Shown in pieces: positions 1 through 8,684 of a stretch of 64,000 nt of DNA. The position numbers were made by a program, and so were the translations under genes. The stretch is taken from assembly GCA_002479765.1 (NCBI GenBank), contig DLOZ01000017.1, positions 1-64,000 of the forward strand, read 5' to 3'. The stretch's first letter is position 1; each line of letters starts with the position of its first letter. This DNA is from Sphingomonadales bacterium UBA7471 (GTDB taxonomy: Bacteria; Pseudomonadota; Alphaproteobacteria; Sphingomonadales; Sphingomonadaceae). The notes below the pieces were generated by a model. It did no database searches. It was not told where the DNA came from and worked only from the letters and a program-made list of their open reading frames with translations.

Positions 1-920
1 CACCTCCCCGTTCCGGGGAGGATTTGGGGTTACGCGGTCTCGACGGAGTCCGCGTTGATGACGGCGTGGCCGAAGGCGGCGAAGTGTCTATGTTCTACGA
101 TCCGATGATCGCCAAGCTGATCACATGGGGCAAAACCCGCGACGAAGCGGCTGACTTGCAAATCGCCGCGCTCGACCGTTTCGAAATCGAAGGCCTGGGC
201 CACAATATCGATTTCGTCAGCGCTATCATGCAGCACCCACGCTTCCGTTCTGGCGAATTGACCACGGGCTTCATCGCAGAGGAATATCCAGACGGCTTCC
301 ACGGCGCGGCATCAACGCCCGATTTGGTCAAATCACTCGCGGCCATCGCTGGCTTCGTGGCGACGGCAGAAGCCGACCGTGCACGCCATGTTGACGGCCA
401 GTTGGGCGATACGTTGGAGCCGCCCGCACGCTGGCAAGTGAAGATCGGTGACGCTGTCCATCATATCGAAATGGTCGATGGTGACATGCACGTCGACGGG
501 GAGCATTTCGATCTTTCGATGGAATATGATCCGGGTGATCGCTTGATCGAAGCTGAAGTCGGCGACGAAGAACTGGCTGTCAAAATTGCGAAGATGCGGA
601 CTGGTTTTAAGCTAACCACCCGGGGCGCAACGCATATCGCACGCGTCTTGCCAGGACACATCGCGCATCTTGCTGATCACATGATTGAAAAGATCGCGCC
701 GGATCTGTCCAGATTCCTTATTTGCCCCATGCCCGGCCTGTTGACGACATTGCACGTCACTGCGGGCGATGCTGTGGAAGCAGGGCAACCGCTCGCCGTG
801 GTGGAAGCCATGAAGATGGAAAATATCCTGCGTGCCGAAAAATCCGGGACGGTGAAAATTGTCAATGCCAAGGCAGGGGACAGCCTTGCCGTCGATGCTG
901 TCATTTTGGAGATGGAATAG
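1..920 (+). CDS. pccA: Propionyl/acyl-CoA carboxylase biotin-carrying alpha subunit, 3' part (5' end outside window)
   Basis: The reading frame is open from base 3, so only the C-terminal 300 or so residues are visible. They contain the end of the biotin carboxylase domain (VDDGV, then a GEVSMFYDPMIAKL segment), the middle region typical of propionyl-CoA carboxylase alpha subunits, and a C-terminal biotinyl carrier domain. The biotinylation motif AMKM places the biotin lysine at codon 813-815. The enzyme carboxylates propionyl-CoA (or a related acyl-CoA) to methylmalonyl-CoA with a separate beta subunit, which would lie upstream or elsewhere. The first bases of the frame form a hairpin-like palindrome (see the repeat at 3-21), so the segment before VDDGV may be an insertion. 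The gene ends 15 bp before the convergent cyclase gene. The family is certain; the exact acyl-CoA specificity is inferred. Confidence 0.9.
   Translation, partial: PPRSGEDLGLRGLDGVRVDDGVAEGGEVSMFYDPMIAKLITWGKTRDEAADLQIAALDRFEIEGLGHNIDFVSAIMQHPRFRSGELTTGFIAEEYPDGFHGAASTPDLVKSLAAIAGFVATAEADRARHVDGQLGDTLEPPARWQVKIGDAVHHIEMVDGDMHVDGEHFDLSMEYDPGDRLIEAEVGDEELAVKIAKMRTGFKLTTRGATHIARVLPGHIAHLADHMIEKIAPDLSRFLICPMPGLLTTLHVTAGDAVEAGQPLAVVEAMKMENILRAEKSGTVKIVNAKAGDSLAVDAVILEME
3..21. repeat. Palindromic repeat inside the pccA frame
   Basis: CCTCCCCG (3-10), a 3-nt loop, then CGGGGAGG (14-21) form a perfect 8-bp inverted repeat. It is read in frame as part of the PccA protein (PPRSGED). Short GC-rich palindromes like this are usually intergenic in sphingomonads. 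The left boundary is cut by the window edge. Confidence 0.6.
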
Positions 921-935
921 GACGCGCGCGGTGGC

Positions 936-1703
936 TTAATCCAAAATCGCCACCGCCCGTATCCATCCCGCACTGGCACGCTCGATCTTAACGGGGAAGC
1001 ATGACAGCGTAAAACCAAACGCAGGCAATGCTTCCAAATTGGTAAGCTTTTCAATTTGGTAATAAGGCTGAATACGTCCGGCCTTATGCCCTTCCCAAAT
1101 GATCGACGGGTCGCGCTTTTCGGCCCAACGCTTTGCGGTGTGACTGAATGGCGCATCCCAGCTCCATGCGTCGGTGCCGACGACCTGCACGCCCAGCGAG
1201 GTCAAATACAGCGTTGCTTCCGCACCCATGCCCACGCCTTGGTCGGTGAAATTATCCGTGCCGTAAACCGCTCCAGACTGCACCAGAACAATGTCGCGTG
1301 GCTGGAGTGTATAGCCGATGCGCTTGAGCTCCGCCTCGACTTCCGCCGCGCTGACGACATGGCCAGCGGGCAAATCCGAAAAATCCAACTTCACGCCCGG
1401 TGCAAAAAACAAATCGAGCGGCGCTTCGTCAATCGACGGGGCAGGGCGTGCACCGCCATCGGTTGTCGAATGAAAATGCCACGGCGCGTCCATATGCGTT
1501 CCGTTATGCGTGGATAGAGTGAGGCTTTCGACCGCCCAACCCTCGCCATCGGGAAGGTCATCCTGCGTCAGCCCCGGGAAGAACATCGCGATCTGCTCCC
1601 ACGTATTTTCATGCGTCATATAGGAAATCTGCGGCCGCATGACCGGCGGATCAGAAATGACGTCGTTGGTAATCGGGATCGACAGATCAATAAATACCGG
1701 CAT
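936..1703 (-). CDS. Cyclase-family metal-dependent hydrolase (kynurenine formamidase-like)
   Basis: The 255-residue product carries the cyclase-family signature HNGTHMDAPWH at about residues 66-76, whose His and Asp side chains bind metal in bacterial kynurenine formamidase (KynB) and related amidohydrolases. I chose the ATG at 1703 because a good GAGGAG Shine-Dalgarno precedes it and the protein then begins MPVFIDLSIPITND, as family members do. The frame is open further upstream, to 1793, but that part looks non-coding. No tryptophan-degradation genes are nearby, so formamidase activity is only one option; isatin hydrolase or another cyclase activity is equally possible. It is a single gene, convergent with pccA and divergent from the transporter at 1815. 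Confidence 0.8.
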   Translation of the reverse strand: MPVFIDLSIPITNDVISDPPVMRPQISYMTHENTWEQIAMFFPGLTQDDLPDGEGWAVESLTLSTHNGTHMDAPWHFHSTTDGGARPAPSIDEAPLDLFFAPGVKLDFSDLPAGHVVSAAEVEAELKRIGYTLQPRDIVLVQSGAVYGTDNFTDQGVGMGAEATLYLTSLGVQVVGTDAWSWDAPFSHTAKRWAEKRDPSIIWEGHKAGRIQPYYQIEKLTNLEALPAFGFTLSCFPVKIERASAGWIRAVAILD

Positions 1704-1736
1704 GCTCTTCTCCTCGACCCAATCGATAATCGCCCT

Positions 1737-1745
1737 TGTGGATAA
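1737..1745 (-). promoter_or_regulatory. DnaA-box-like 9-mer
   Basis: TGTGGATAA, the reverse complement of TTATCCACA, is an exact match to the strong DnaA box. It lies in the 111-bp divergent region between the cyclase and transporter genes. About half an exact match per 64 kb is expected by chance, so a functional role is unproven. Confidence 0.3.
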
Positions 1746-1814
1746 GCGCAACAAGCCGCTTGAACGCCGCGACATAGCGATTAAGACCGGCAAGAGGGTT
1801 TTTAGGGGAATATC

Positions 1815-3401
1815 ATGGCCGCTGCTGCAGAGAACGAAATCACACTTGATCCGAAACGGGACCGCTTGGTCATAACGGCGTCATCACTTGGCACCGTGTT
1901 CGAATGGTATGACTTCTTTGTCTATGGCATCCTTGCAGCGCTGATCGGCAAGCTTTTCTTCCCTGCAGATAACCCCACCGCTGCAACGCTGGCTTCGCTG
2001 GCTATCTTCGGTGCCGGCTTTGGCGTTCGTCCACTTGGGGCAATATTATTTGGCTATTTCGGCGATAAGATTGGACGGAAATATACCTTCCTCGTGACCA
2101 TCTCGCTGATGGGCGTGGCGACAGCGGCGATTGGTCTATTACCGACATTTGAGACCGCAGGCGTCTGGGCCGCAGGGCTGTTGTTGCTGATGCGCTGTCT
2201 TCAGGGGCTGGCATTGGGCGGCGAATATGGCGGCGCGGCCATATATGTTGCCGAACATGCACCCGAGGGAAAACGCGGCCAATATACCAGTTGGATCCAA
2301 GCGTCCGTCGCTGGTGGCTTTTTGCTTGCGGTTATTGTCGTCCTTATCACCCGTCATGCGATGAGCACTGAAGCGTTTGAAGCTTGGGGTTGGCGCGTTC
2401 CGTTTCTGACGTCAATCTTGTTGCTCGCCATATCGCTGTTCATGCGCCTTAAACTGTCTGAAAGCCCCGTTTTCAAGGCGATGAAAGCCGCCGGAACCAC
2501 GTCCAAAAATCCGTTTGTCGAAAGCTTCCAATATCCCGGCAATATCGGCCGTCTCTTCGTTGCGTTGTTCGGCGTTGCCGCAGGTCTGACCGTTATTTAT
2601 TACACGTCACAATTTGGCACGTTGTATTTCCTGACGGGCACGGCCCGCGTTCCAGAGGAAGATGCCCTGCTATATATGGCGGTCGGCGCCGCGCTCGCAG
2701 CGCCAACTTATGTTGCCTGCGGTTGGCTTTCGGACAAATGGGGTCGCAAGCGGATGCTTTTGCTGGGCTACGGCCTTTCTATCATCGGCGTATTTCCGAT
2801 TTTCTGGATGATGGCCGATGCGGCCAACCCCGCACTCGCGCGTGCGACTGTTAGCAACCCGGTCACGCTGTCGATGCCCGAATGTGATTTCAACGCATTG
2901 AACCGCGTTCACGAAAGTGAATGCGCGCAGGCGCTGAACTTCCTGACCAAGCGCGGCATTGCATATAGCAAGCAATCGGGCGACACTGTGTCATTGCAGG
3001 TCGGCGATGCCCAGTTGCAGGGCTTTGACGAAAAAGCCTATATCGGCGCATTGGAAAAGGCGGGCTATCCCGACAAATCTGATCCTGCCCAGCGGCAGCC
3101 ATGGAAAATCATTCTCGCGGTGTTCTTGATGGTCGCGCTGTCCGGTATGACCTATGGACAGGTCGCAGCCATTTTGGTCGAAATGTTCCCGGCCAAAATC
3201 CGCTACACGTCCATGTCGATACCCTATCATATTGGCGCAGGTTATTTTGGCGGCTTTCTGCCCTATATCTCGCAATATATTGTCGCGCAGACCGGGCAGC
3301 CTTTCTCCGGACTTTGGTATACGGTCGGTGTCACAGCATTGGCCTTTGTCGTTGCGCTGATATGGCTGCCGGAAACGTCGGGAAAGACCAAGCTGGATTG
3401 A
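1815..3401 (+). CDS. MFS transporter, metabolite:H+ symporter (MHS) family
   Basis: The 528-residue integral membrane protein opens with FEWYDFFVYG in TM1 and the loop-2/3 motif DKIGRKYT, both typical of the MHS branch of the major facilitator superfamily (KgtP, ProP and ShiA relatives). Members take up organic acids, betaines or shikimate with protons across the inner membrane. It is longer than the usual 430-450 residues because of a hydrophilic insertion of roughly 80 residues between TM segments (about 345-430), with two cysteines at about 357 and 370 that could form a disulfide. AGGGGA precedes the ATG. The alanine racemase gene follows after 31 bp and may share the transcript. The substrate cannot be deduced. 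Confidence 0.85.
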   Translation: MAAAAENEITLDPKRDRLVITASSLGTVFEWYDFFVYGILAALIGKLFFPADNPTAATLASLAIFGAGFGVRPLGAILFGYFGDKIGRKYTFLVTISLMGVATAAIGLLPTFETAGVWAAGLLLLMRCLQGLALGGEYGGAAIYVAEHAPEGKRGQYTSWIQASVAGGFLLAVIVVLITRHAMSTEAFEAWGWRVPFLTSILLLAISLFMRLKLSESPVFKAMKAAGTTSKNPFVESFQYPGNIGRLFVALFGVAAGLTVIYYTSQFGTLYFLTGTARVPEEDALLYMAVGAALAAPTYVACGWLSDKWGRKRMLLLGYGLSIIGVFPIFWMMADAANPALARATVSNPVTLSMPECDFNALNRVHESECAQALNFLTKRGIAYSKQSGDTVSLQVGDAQLQGFDEKAYIGALEKAGYPDKSDPAQRQPWKIILAVFLMVALSGMTYGQVAAILVEMFPAKIRYTSMSIPYHIGAGYFGGFLPYISQYIVAQTGQPFSGLWYTVGVTALAFVVALIWLPETSGKTKLD

Positions 3402-3432
3402 CACGCAATGGGGTAGGGGCAAAAGGCCGCCG

Positions 3433-4476
3433 ATGACCGATTTTGAACCCCCGCTGCGTTTAATCCTTGATGGCGAAGCCCTCGCGTCGAATTGGAAAGC
3501 GCTTAACGCGCACAGCGGCGCGGCACAGGCAGGTGCAGCGGTAAAGGCTGATGGCTATGGCCTTGGCGCGCGCGAAGTGGCGGCGCGGTTGCGTGATGCC
3601 GGATGCCGCGACTTTTTCGTTGCCCATTGGGACGAAGCCGCTGCGATCGCGGATATTATTCCTCCGGCATGGATTTCCGTCTTAAACGGCATTCAGGCCG
3701 CCGACATTCCGCACATACGCGCGTTGGGCGCAGTGCCCGTGCTGAACACACCAGAACAGGTCTCGATCTGGCACGCGTCAGGTGGCGGGCGGTGTCATGT
3801 CATGTTCGATAGCGGCATCAATCGGCTTGGCATCGGACCTGAGCAGATGTCACAATGCGATCTGGGAAGCATAGATATCGATTTACTGCTGTCCCATTTG
3901 GCATCGGCGGATGAGGATAGTGCACAGAACGAAGCACAACAGCGCTTGTTTCATGCACATGCGGCAGCTTCGGGCGCGAAACGCCAGAGCCTTGCCAATA
4001 GTGCAGGGATTATGCTCGGCGCCGATTATCATTATGATCTGACGCGTCCGGGGCTCAGCCTGTATGGTGGCATCGCACGCTCCGGCATGGAGGCTTTCAT
4101 CAAGCCCGTCGCGCGTTTTTCCGCACGTGTGCTTCAGGTGCGGTCGCTGCCTGCAGGCGCGCCGATCGGCTACAATGCGACGCATATCTGTGCGAACGAT
4201 ACAAGAGTCGGAACGATTTCGATCGGATATGCAGATGGGTATCTGCGTGCCTTCTCTAGCAAGGGAACGGCGCATCATGGCGCGGCCAGCCTGCCTGTTT
4301 TAGGGCGCGTATCGATGGATCTCGTGACAATCGACGTCAGCGCGGCCCCTGAGCTTCGCGAAGGCGACTGGGTAGACGTGGATTATGACTTGCCCACAGC
4401 GTCGGCGCTGACGGGGCTATCGCAATATGAATTGCTCACCAATCTGGGAACCCGCTTCGAACGCATTTGGCGGTAG
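3433..4476 (+). CDS. alr: Alanine racemase
   Basis: The 347-residue PLP enzyme interconverts L- and D-alanine for peptidoglycan synthesis. The cofactor lysine is Lys38 in AVKADGYGLG, and the second catalytic residue is probably Tyr247 in PIGYNAT. The C-terminal beta domain carries IGYADGY and RVSMD motifs. The length is slightly short of E. coli Alr (359) but the domain is complete. It lies 31 bp downstream of the transporter on the same strand and is followed by a strong hairpin terminator. Whether it is the biosynthetic or a catabolic racemase cannot be told; no D-amino acid dehydrogenase (dadA) is adjacent, which favours the biosynthetic role. Confidence 0.93.
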   Translation: MTDFEPPLRLILDGEALASNWKALNAHSGAAQAGAAVKADGYGLGAREVAARLRDAGCRDFFVAHWDEAAAIADIIPPAWISVLNGIQAADIPHIRALGAVPVLNTPEQVSIWHASGGGRCHVMFDSGINRLGIGPEQMSQCDLGSIDIDLLLSHLASADEDSAQNEAQQRLFHAHAAASGAKRQSLANSAGIMLGADYHYDLTRPGLSLYGGIARSGMEAFIKPVARFSARVLQVRSLPAGAPIGYNATHICANDTRVGTISIGYADGYLRAFSSKGTAHHGAASLPVLGRVSMDLVTIDVSAAPELREGDWVDVDYDLPTASALTGLSQYELLTNLGTRFERIWR

Positions 4477-4514
4477 TTGGTTCGACCGCTTTTGCGGATT
4501 ACGGATAACCCAAT

Positions 4515-4547
4515 AAAAAAGGGCGCCACATGGGCGCCCTTCTTTTT
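4515..4547. terminator. Bidirectional Rho-independent terminator between alr and the TonB receptor
   Basis: The stem AAGGGCGCC (4519-4527) pairs with GGCGCCCTT (4533-4541) around a 5-nt loop. An A-run precedes it and a T-run follows it, so it can stop both the plus-strand alr transcript and the minus-strand receptor transcript. Confidence 0.88.
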
Positions 4548-4566
4548 GTCTCGAAGGTAGTTCGAC

Positions 4567-7500
4567 TTAGAAATCAGCATTGATTCCGAAGAAGAAGTTA
4601 CGGCCAAAGCTGTCAAATGGATCGCCGCCGGCGGTTCCAAGCAAGCCAAGTGGTGGCTGCTTATCGAGCAAGTTGTTGACACCCGCATAGAAGCGGAAGT
4701 CGTTACCGATGTCGAAGCCGACACGGATGTCGTGATACAGTACATCTGGATAGTATATGCGTGGGAACTGATCAGCATTGGATGGAGCCAGCTTCACAAT
4801 GTTACCCAACACTGCATCGCAAGTGCCGCCGTTAATGCCAGTTTGACCACGGAACGTGCCGGTCAATGGGCACTGGCCGAAATAGCTATTCTGCGCCTCA
4901 TAGGTGCCGATCGTCTGCTTGCCGATATAACGAGCGGCATATAAAACATCGAAATCACCGAAGTCGTAAGACATTGAGAAGCTAGCCGACAAATCAGGAT
5001 CACCCAATTCGCTCAACTGACGATTTGGGTTCGCAGGGTTGGTTGGATCAGTGAAGTTATTCAGCTGAAGAACCTTGGTTGCGATCAAACGCGCCGTGAA
5101 ACGATCCCCATTGTCAAAAGTCTTGCGGTAAGCGAGGTCGAAGTCGATACCCTTGGTACGTTGCGCAGCGAAGTTAACGCCGCCCGAAATCACCGCAGGC
5201 TCAACGAAAAGACCACTTGTCGGATCACGCTGCACAGTGGCGCAGAACGGGTTGTTGATACCCGAAGCGTTGGTGTAGCAAAGGTTGATGATTGTTTGCG
5301 CGCTCAACGCGGCAATCAGGTCTTCAACCTTGATCTTGTAATAGTCGACAGTCAGGCTGAGGCCGGGAATGAAGCTTGGCTCAACAACAACGCCAAGCGT
5401 CAAGCTCTTGCCCTTTTCTTCGATCAGAGTGGGGTTACCACCCGAAAGGAAGCCGGTCGAAGCTGTACGCGCAGTACAGTTGATGAACGGAGCGCCCAAA
5501 GCAACCGGGAACGCGGTGGTTGCGCAAGCTGCGACCAATGCCGCGTTGGCAGTCGCTGGAACACCAGCAGCCAAGCAGTTTGCTGCAGTTGTGCTTCCTG
5601 GCGAAACCAGATCGCATGGGTCAGCGATGAACGCAAAGTTCTCAGAAGCGGTCGAGAACAAGTCGCCCTGCGTTGGCGCACGAACCGACGTTGCATATGC
5701 AGCGCGGAAACGGACGTCTTCGATTGGCGCATATATACCCTGAACGTTGTACGCATAAACCGTACCCGTCGAAGTATTATAGTCCGATATGCGACCTGCA
5801 AAGTTTACCGACAATTCCCTGGCGAAAGGAACATCCTTCAACAATGGAACCTGAACCTCGCCGTAAGCTTCCCTGACGGCAAATGCTGGTGGACGGAAGT
5901 CCTGCAATGCGTTGAGGAAGGTTGCGCCGCTTGATGTCAGTTCATCATAATCGATGCTTGCTTTTTCCTGACGGTATTCAGCACCAAAAGCGAATGCAAC
6001 TGGGCCACCGGGCAGTTCAAACAATTGCGAAAGGTCACCGCCGACAAACGCAGATGCGACGAACTGGCTTGCAAACTCGTCGGTGCGGCCTTCGGTGTTG
6101 ATGAAGTCGAGTGCACGCGGATCAGCACGGTTCTGACCAAATACGTTAACCGGAATACAGGCGGTATTTACGTTCGACACCTCGTTAACGCGGCAGATGA
6201 CGCGTTGGCCAGCAGCGTTGGTTACGAAGTTTGTACCCGAAAATGTTGATGGTGCAACAACCGCGTCGGCAGCAAGGTTAAAGCCGTCATACCCCGAACC
6301 ATCTTGCTTAAAAATCACCAGGTTGTTCGTGTTGAAACCAACTGCCTTAAACCGGCCGTAGTTCACTGCGAATTCGTAGTTCCAATCTTCGTTGAAGGTA
6401 CCTTCAACGCCACCAACTGCACGATAGGTCTCACGTGTACCTTCAAAGCGACGACCACCAAGGTCGATGTTGAAGCGGTTCAAACCAAAAGTACCGGTCG
6501 CCACGTTCGAGCAAAGGCCATTCTGTTGCAACAAAGTCAGGTTCTGCGCGGTCAGGAAGCCATTGTTGCAACGAAATGCTGGGCCACCAAGTGTCTGCGG
6601 CACGCCGGAGAAGAAGCTTGGCTGACCTTCGCCTGATACGTCGGTACGGACATATTTGGCTTCGATGAAGGGTTTGAAAGCATCGGATACGTCATAATGC
6701 GCCAACAGGTTGACGGCATAACGGTCAACCTCAGCCAAAAGGCTGCCGGTGTTGCGGAGCGTTGAACCAAAGCCACCCTGCGTGTTACCCGAACCTACGC
6801 TTGCAAAGTTTTGTGTTGGCGTATCGACGAACAGGTTTCCGAAATCGTCAAAGCGCAAGAAGCGGCCGCCACTGAGGCCACCGACAGTACCCGCGTCAGA
6901 GATCGTTCCGTTGCGGATGCCACACAAGAAGGTGGTGTCTGGAATGCCGTCAGTCGCACTGAAACCAACTTCGCCACCGGCAGAACCCTGAAGATCCGTC
7001 TGTTGGAACTGGCAACGACCGCTCGCCGCGCCGCTCAATCCGTCGCGCTGGTTGAAGTACAATGGTTGTTGGCGTGTATATTCTGCCGAAATAGCAACGT
7101 TACCGCGACCGTCTGCGAAGTTTTGACCCGCAAGTGCGCTCACGAAATAAGTGCCACGGTCACCGCGCGACGAAAGGCCGCCCTGTGCGCGCACAGCAAC
7201 GCCGTCATAGTCGCGCTTCATGATGAAGTTTACAACGCCGGCAACGGCATCCGAACCATAAATAGCCGAGTTGCCGCCAGTAACGATGTCAATACGCTCA
7301 ACCAAATCGGTTGGGACGGTGTTGACGTCAAAACCATTGTCGCCTGGCGTCGATGTAACGTGACGACGGCCATTGACCAGAACCAGCGTACGGTCGGTGC
7401 CGAGGCCACGAAGGTCGAGAAGGCTGAGGCCAGCGGTTCCGATGAAGCGGCTCGAGTTACCCGAGCTGAACGTCGAACGGAGCGAAGGAAGATCGTTCAA

Positions 7501-7773
7501 TGCGTCACCGAGAGAAAGCTCGCCAGTGCCGGTCAAGTCTTCGATCGTAACGGAAGTCAACGGAACTGAAGACTGCAGCGTTGGACGTGCAATGCGCGAA
7601 CCAGTCACCAGAATCGGTTGGCCAACGCCTTCCTCTACGGCTTCTTCTGCCTCGGCTTCTTCTTCCTGTGCGTTGGCTGTATCAGGCTGCGCATCCTGCG
7701 CATAGGATGGGATAGCGCTAAACAGCGCGAGGCTGATAGCGGACCCTGCGACCAATAAACGTGACTTCTTCAT
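4567..7773 (-). CDS. TonB-dependent outer-membrane receptor
   Basis: The 1068-residue protein starts with a signal peptide (hydrophobic core 6-20, likely cut after SYA at 25), followed by an acidic linker rich in Glu and Ala, a TonB-box-like ILVTGSR and a plug domain (DLRGLGTDRTLVLVNGRR, then IYGSDAVAGVVNF). A 22-strand beta-barrel follows and ends in Phe (FFFGINADF), as needed for BAM-dependent insertion. Such receptors import siderophores, vitamins, sugars or aromatic compounds using the proton-motive force through TonB-ExbBD. The long barrel and the VTGSR start resemble the sphingomonad and Caulobacter carbohydrate/peptide receptors, but the ligand is unknown. GGGGA lies 7 nt before the ATG. 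It is a single gene, divergent from phaR. Confidence 0.93.
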   Translation of the reverse strand: MKKSRLLVAGSAISLALFSAIPSYAQDAQPDTANAQEEEAEAEEAVEEGVGQPILVTGSRIARPTLQSSVPLTSVTIEDLTGTGELSLGDALNDLPSLRSTFSSGNSSRFIGTAGLSLLDLRGLGTDRTLVLVNGRRHVTSTPGDNGFDVNTVPTDLVERIDIVTGGNSAIYGSDAVAGVVNFIMKRDYDGVAVRAQGGLSSRGDRGTYFVSALAGQNFADGRGNVAISAEYTRQQPLYFNQRDGLSGAASGRCQFQQTDLQGSAGGEVGFSATDGIPDTTFLCGIRNGTISDAGTVGGLSGGRFLRFDDFGNLFVDTPTQNFASVGSGNTQGGFGSTLRNTGSLLAEVDRYAVNLLAHYDVSDAFKPFIEAKYVRTDVSGEGQPSFFSGVPQTLGGPAFRCNNGFLTAQNLTLLQQNGLCSNVATGTFGLNRFNIDLGGRRFEGTRETYRAVGGVEGTFNEDWNYEFAVNYGRFKAVGFNTNNLVIFKQDGSGYDGFNLAADAVVAPSTFSGTNFVTNAAGQRVICRVNEVSNVNTACIPVNVFGQNRADPRALDFINTEGRTDEFASQFVASAFVGGDLSQLFELPGGPVAFAFGAEYRQEKASIDYDELTSSGATFLNALQDFRPPAFAVREAYGEVQVPLLKDVPFARELSVNFAGRISDYNTSTGTVYAYNVQGIYAPIEDVRFRAAYATSVRAPTQGDLFSTASENFAFIADPCDLVSPGSTTAANCLAAGVPATANAALVAACATTAFPVALGAPFINCTARTASTGFLSGGNPTLIEEKGKSLTLGVVVEPSFIPGLSLTVDYYKIKVEDLIAALSAQTIINLCYTNASGINNPFCATVQRDPTSGLFVEPAVISGGVNFAAQRTKGIDFDLAYRKTFDNGDRFTARLIATKVLQLNNFTDPTNPANPNRQLSELGDPDLSASFSMSYDFGDFDVLYAARYIGKQTIGTYEAQNSYFGQCPLTGTFRGQTGINGGTCDAVLGNIVKLAPSNADQFPRIYYPDVLYHDIRVGFDIGNDFRFYAGVNNLLDKQPPLGLLGTAGGDPFDSFGRNFFFGINADF

Positions 7774-8087
7774 TAAAAAAATCCCCAGCTTGTTTGTTCA
7801 TTTTCAATTAATAAACCGCTAAAGCGTAGACGCGCCACATGTGCAATAGCTCACGAAGAAAAACCACTGCTTTTTGCGATAATGTTGCTGTCAGGCCACA
7901 TAAGGGAAACTGCTGTAGCGGATAGGATTGGGCATCAAAAAGTCAGAGCACGGCAGCCAATTTCCGCTGCAATGTGATCCCAGAAGGCTCTGAACTGGGT
8001 GGCAAATTTCGCTGCACCGCGCGCCGATGTTGCAGTGCACCACAGCTTGGTGCTATCGGGCCGTTATCATCCGTGAAAGGAACATGA
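7774..8087. promoter_or_regulatory. Divergent control region with CTGC/GCAG elements upstream of phaR
   Basis: These 314 bp hold no gene. The phaR-proximal half is rich in CTGC/GCAG half-sites: GCAG at 7953-7956 faces CTGC at 7967-7970, and CTGC at 8012-8015 faces GCAG at 8032-8035, with another TGCAGTGCA beside it. PhaR repressors of Paracoccus and Rhodobacter are known to bind TGC-rich CTGC-N-GCAG type sites, so autoregulation is a reasonable inference. The receptor-proximal half is AT-rich and presumably holds the receptor promoter. Confidence 0.4.
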
Positions 8088-8645
8088 ATGGCACGTGCAG
8101 CCAGCAGAAATGGTGATGGCCCCATCATCATCAAAAAATACGCGAACCGGCGGCTCTACAATACGCATTCGTCCAAATATATTACGCTGGACTTTCTGGC
8201 GGAACTGACTCGTAAGGATATCGACTTCAAAGTTGTTGATGCCAAAACAAATGAGGACATCACCCATGGTGTGCTGACACAAATCATCATGGACGAAGAA
8301 AATAGCGGGCAGCAAATGTTGCCCGTCGGCTTCCTGAAGCAATTGATCGCCATGTATGGCGATTCCATGCAGGGCATGGTCCCGCAGTTTCTCGAAAGCT
8401 CCATGGACAATTTCCGCAAGAACCAAAAGCAAGTGCAGGATGCGATTGAAACCGCAATAACCTCCGGTCCTTTTGGACATATTGCAAAACAGAATATCGA
8501 ATTCATGCGTTCTGCACGCGAAGCGTTGATGCCCAATCTTGGCGGCCTGACGGGGGGCAAGACTGCGCAGACAGAGACCATTGCGGATCTTAAGCGGCAG
8601 ATTGCGGAGTTGCAGGCGAAGCTCGATAAAATTGCGGCAGATTAA
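8088..8645 (+). CDS. phaR: Polyhydroxyalkanoate synthesis regulator PhaR
   Basis: The 185-residue protein has the PHB/PHA accumulation DNA-binding domain at its start (IKKYANRRLYNT at 15-26, then YITLDFLAEL), followed by the PHB_acc repeat region (TQIIMDEE, FLKQLIAMYGDSMQ) and a C-terminal coiled coil. In known systems PhaR represses the phasin gene and itself, and is titrated off DNA by nascent polyhydroxybutyrate granules. No PHA synthase or phasin gene is in the window, so its targets are elsewhere. AAAGG lies 7 nt before the ATG. An out-of-frame ATG 4 nt upstream is not used. The CTGC-rich upstream region suggests autoregulation. Confidence 0.92.
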   Translation: MARAASRNGDGPIIIKKYANRRLYNTHSSKYITLDFLAELTRKDIDFKVVDAKTNEDITHGVLTQIIMDEENSGQQMLPVGFLKQLIAMYGDSMQGMVPQFLESSMDNFRKNQKQVQDAIETAITSGPFGHIAKQNIEFMRSAREALMPNLGGLTGGKTAQTETIADLKRQIAELQAKLDKIAAD

Positions 8646-8684
8646 TTCCGCGCCCATATTCACTATAAAATAACAGGTAAGATT

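Noticed and set aside
30..302. Short antisense frames over pccA
   Set aside because: They lie wholly within the biotin carrier gene and have no start signals or domains.
1737..1745. DnaA box as evidence for a replication origin
   Set aside because: A single exact 9-mer with no cluster, no AT-rich unwinding element and no dnaA/gyrB/hemE context.
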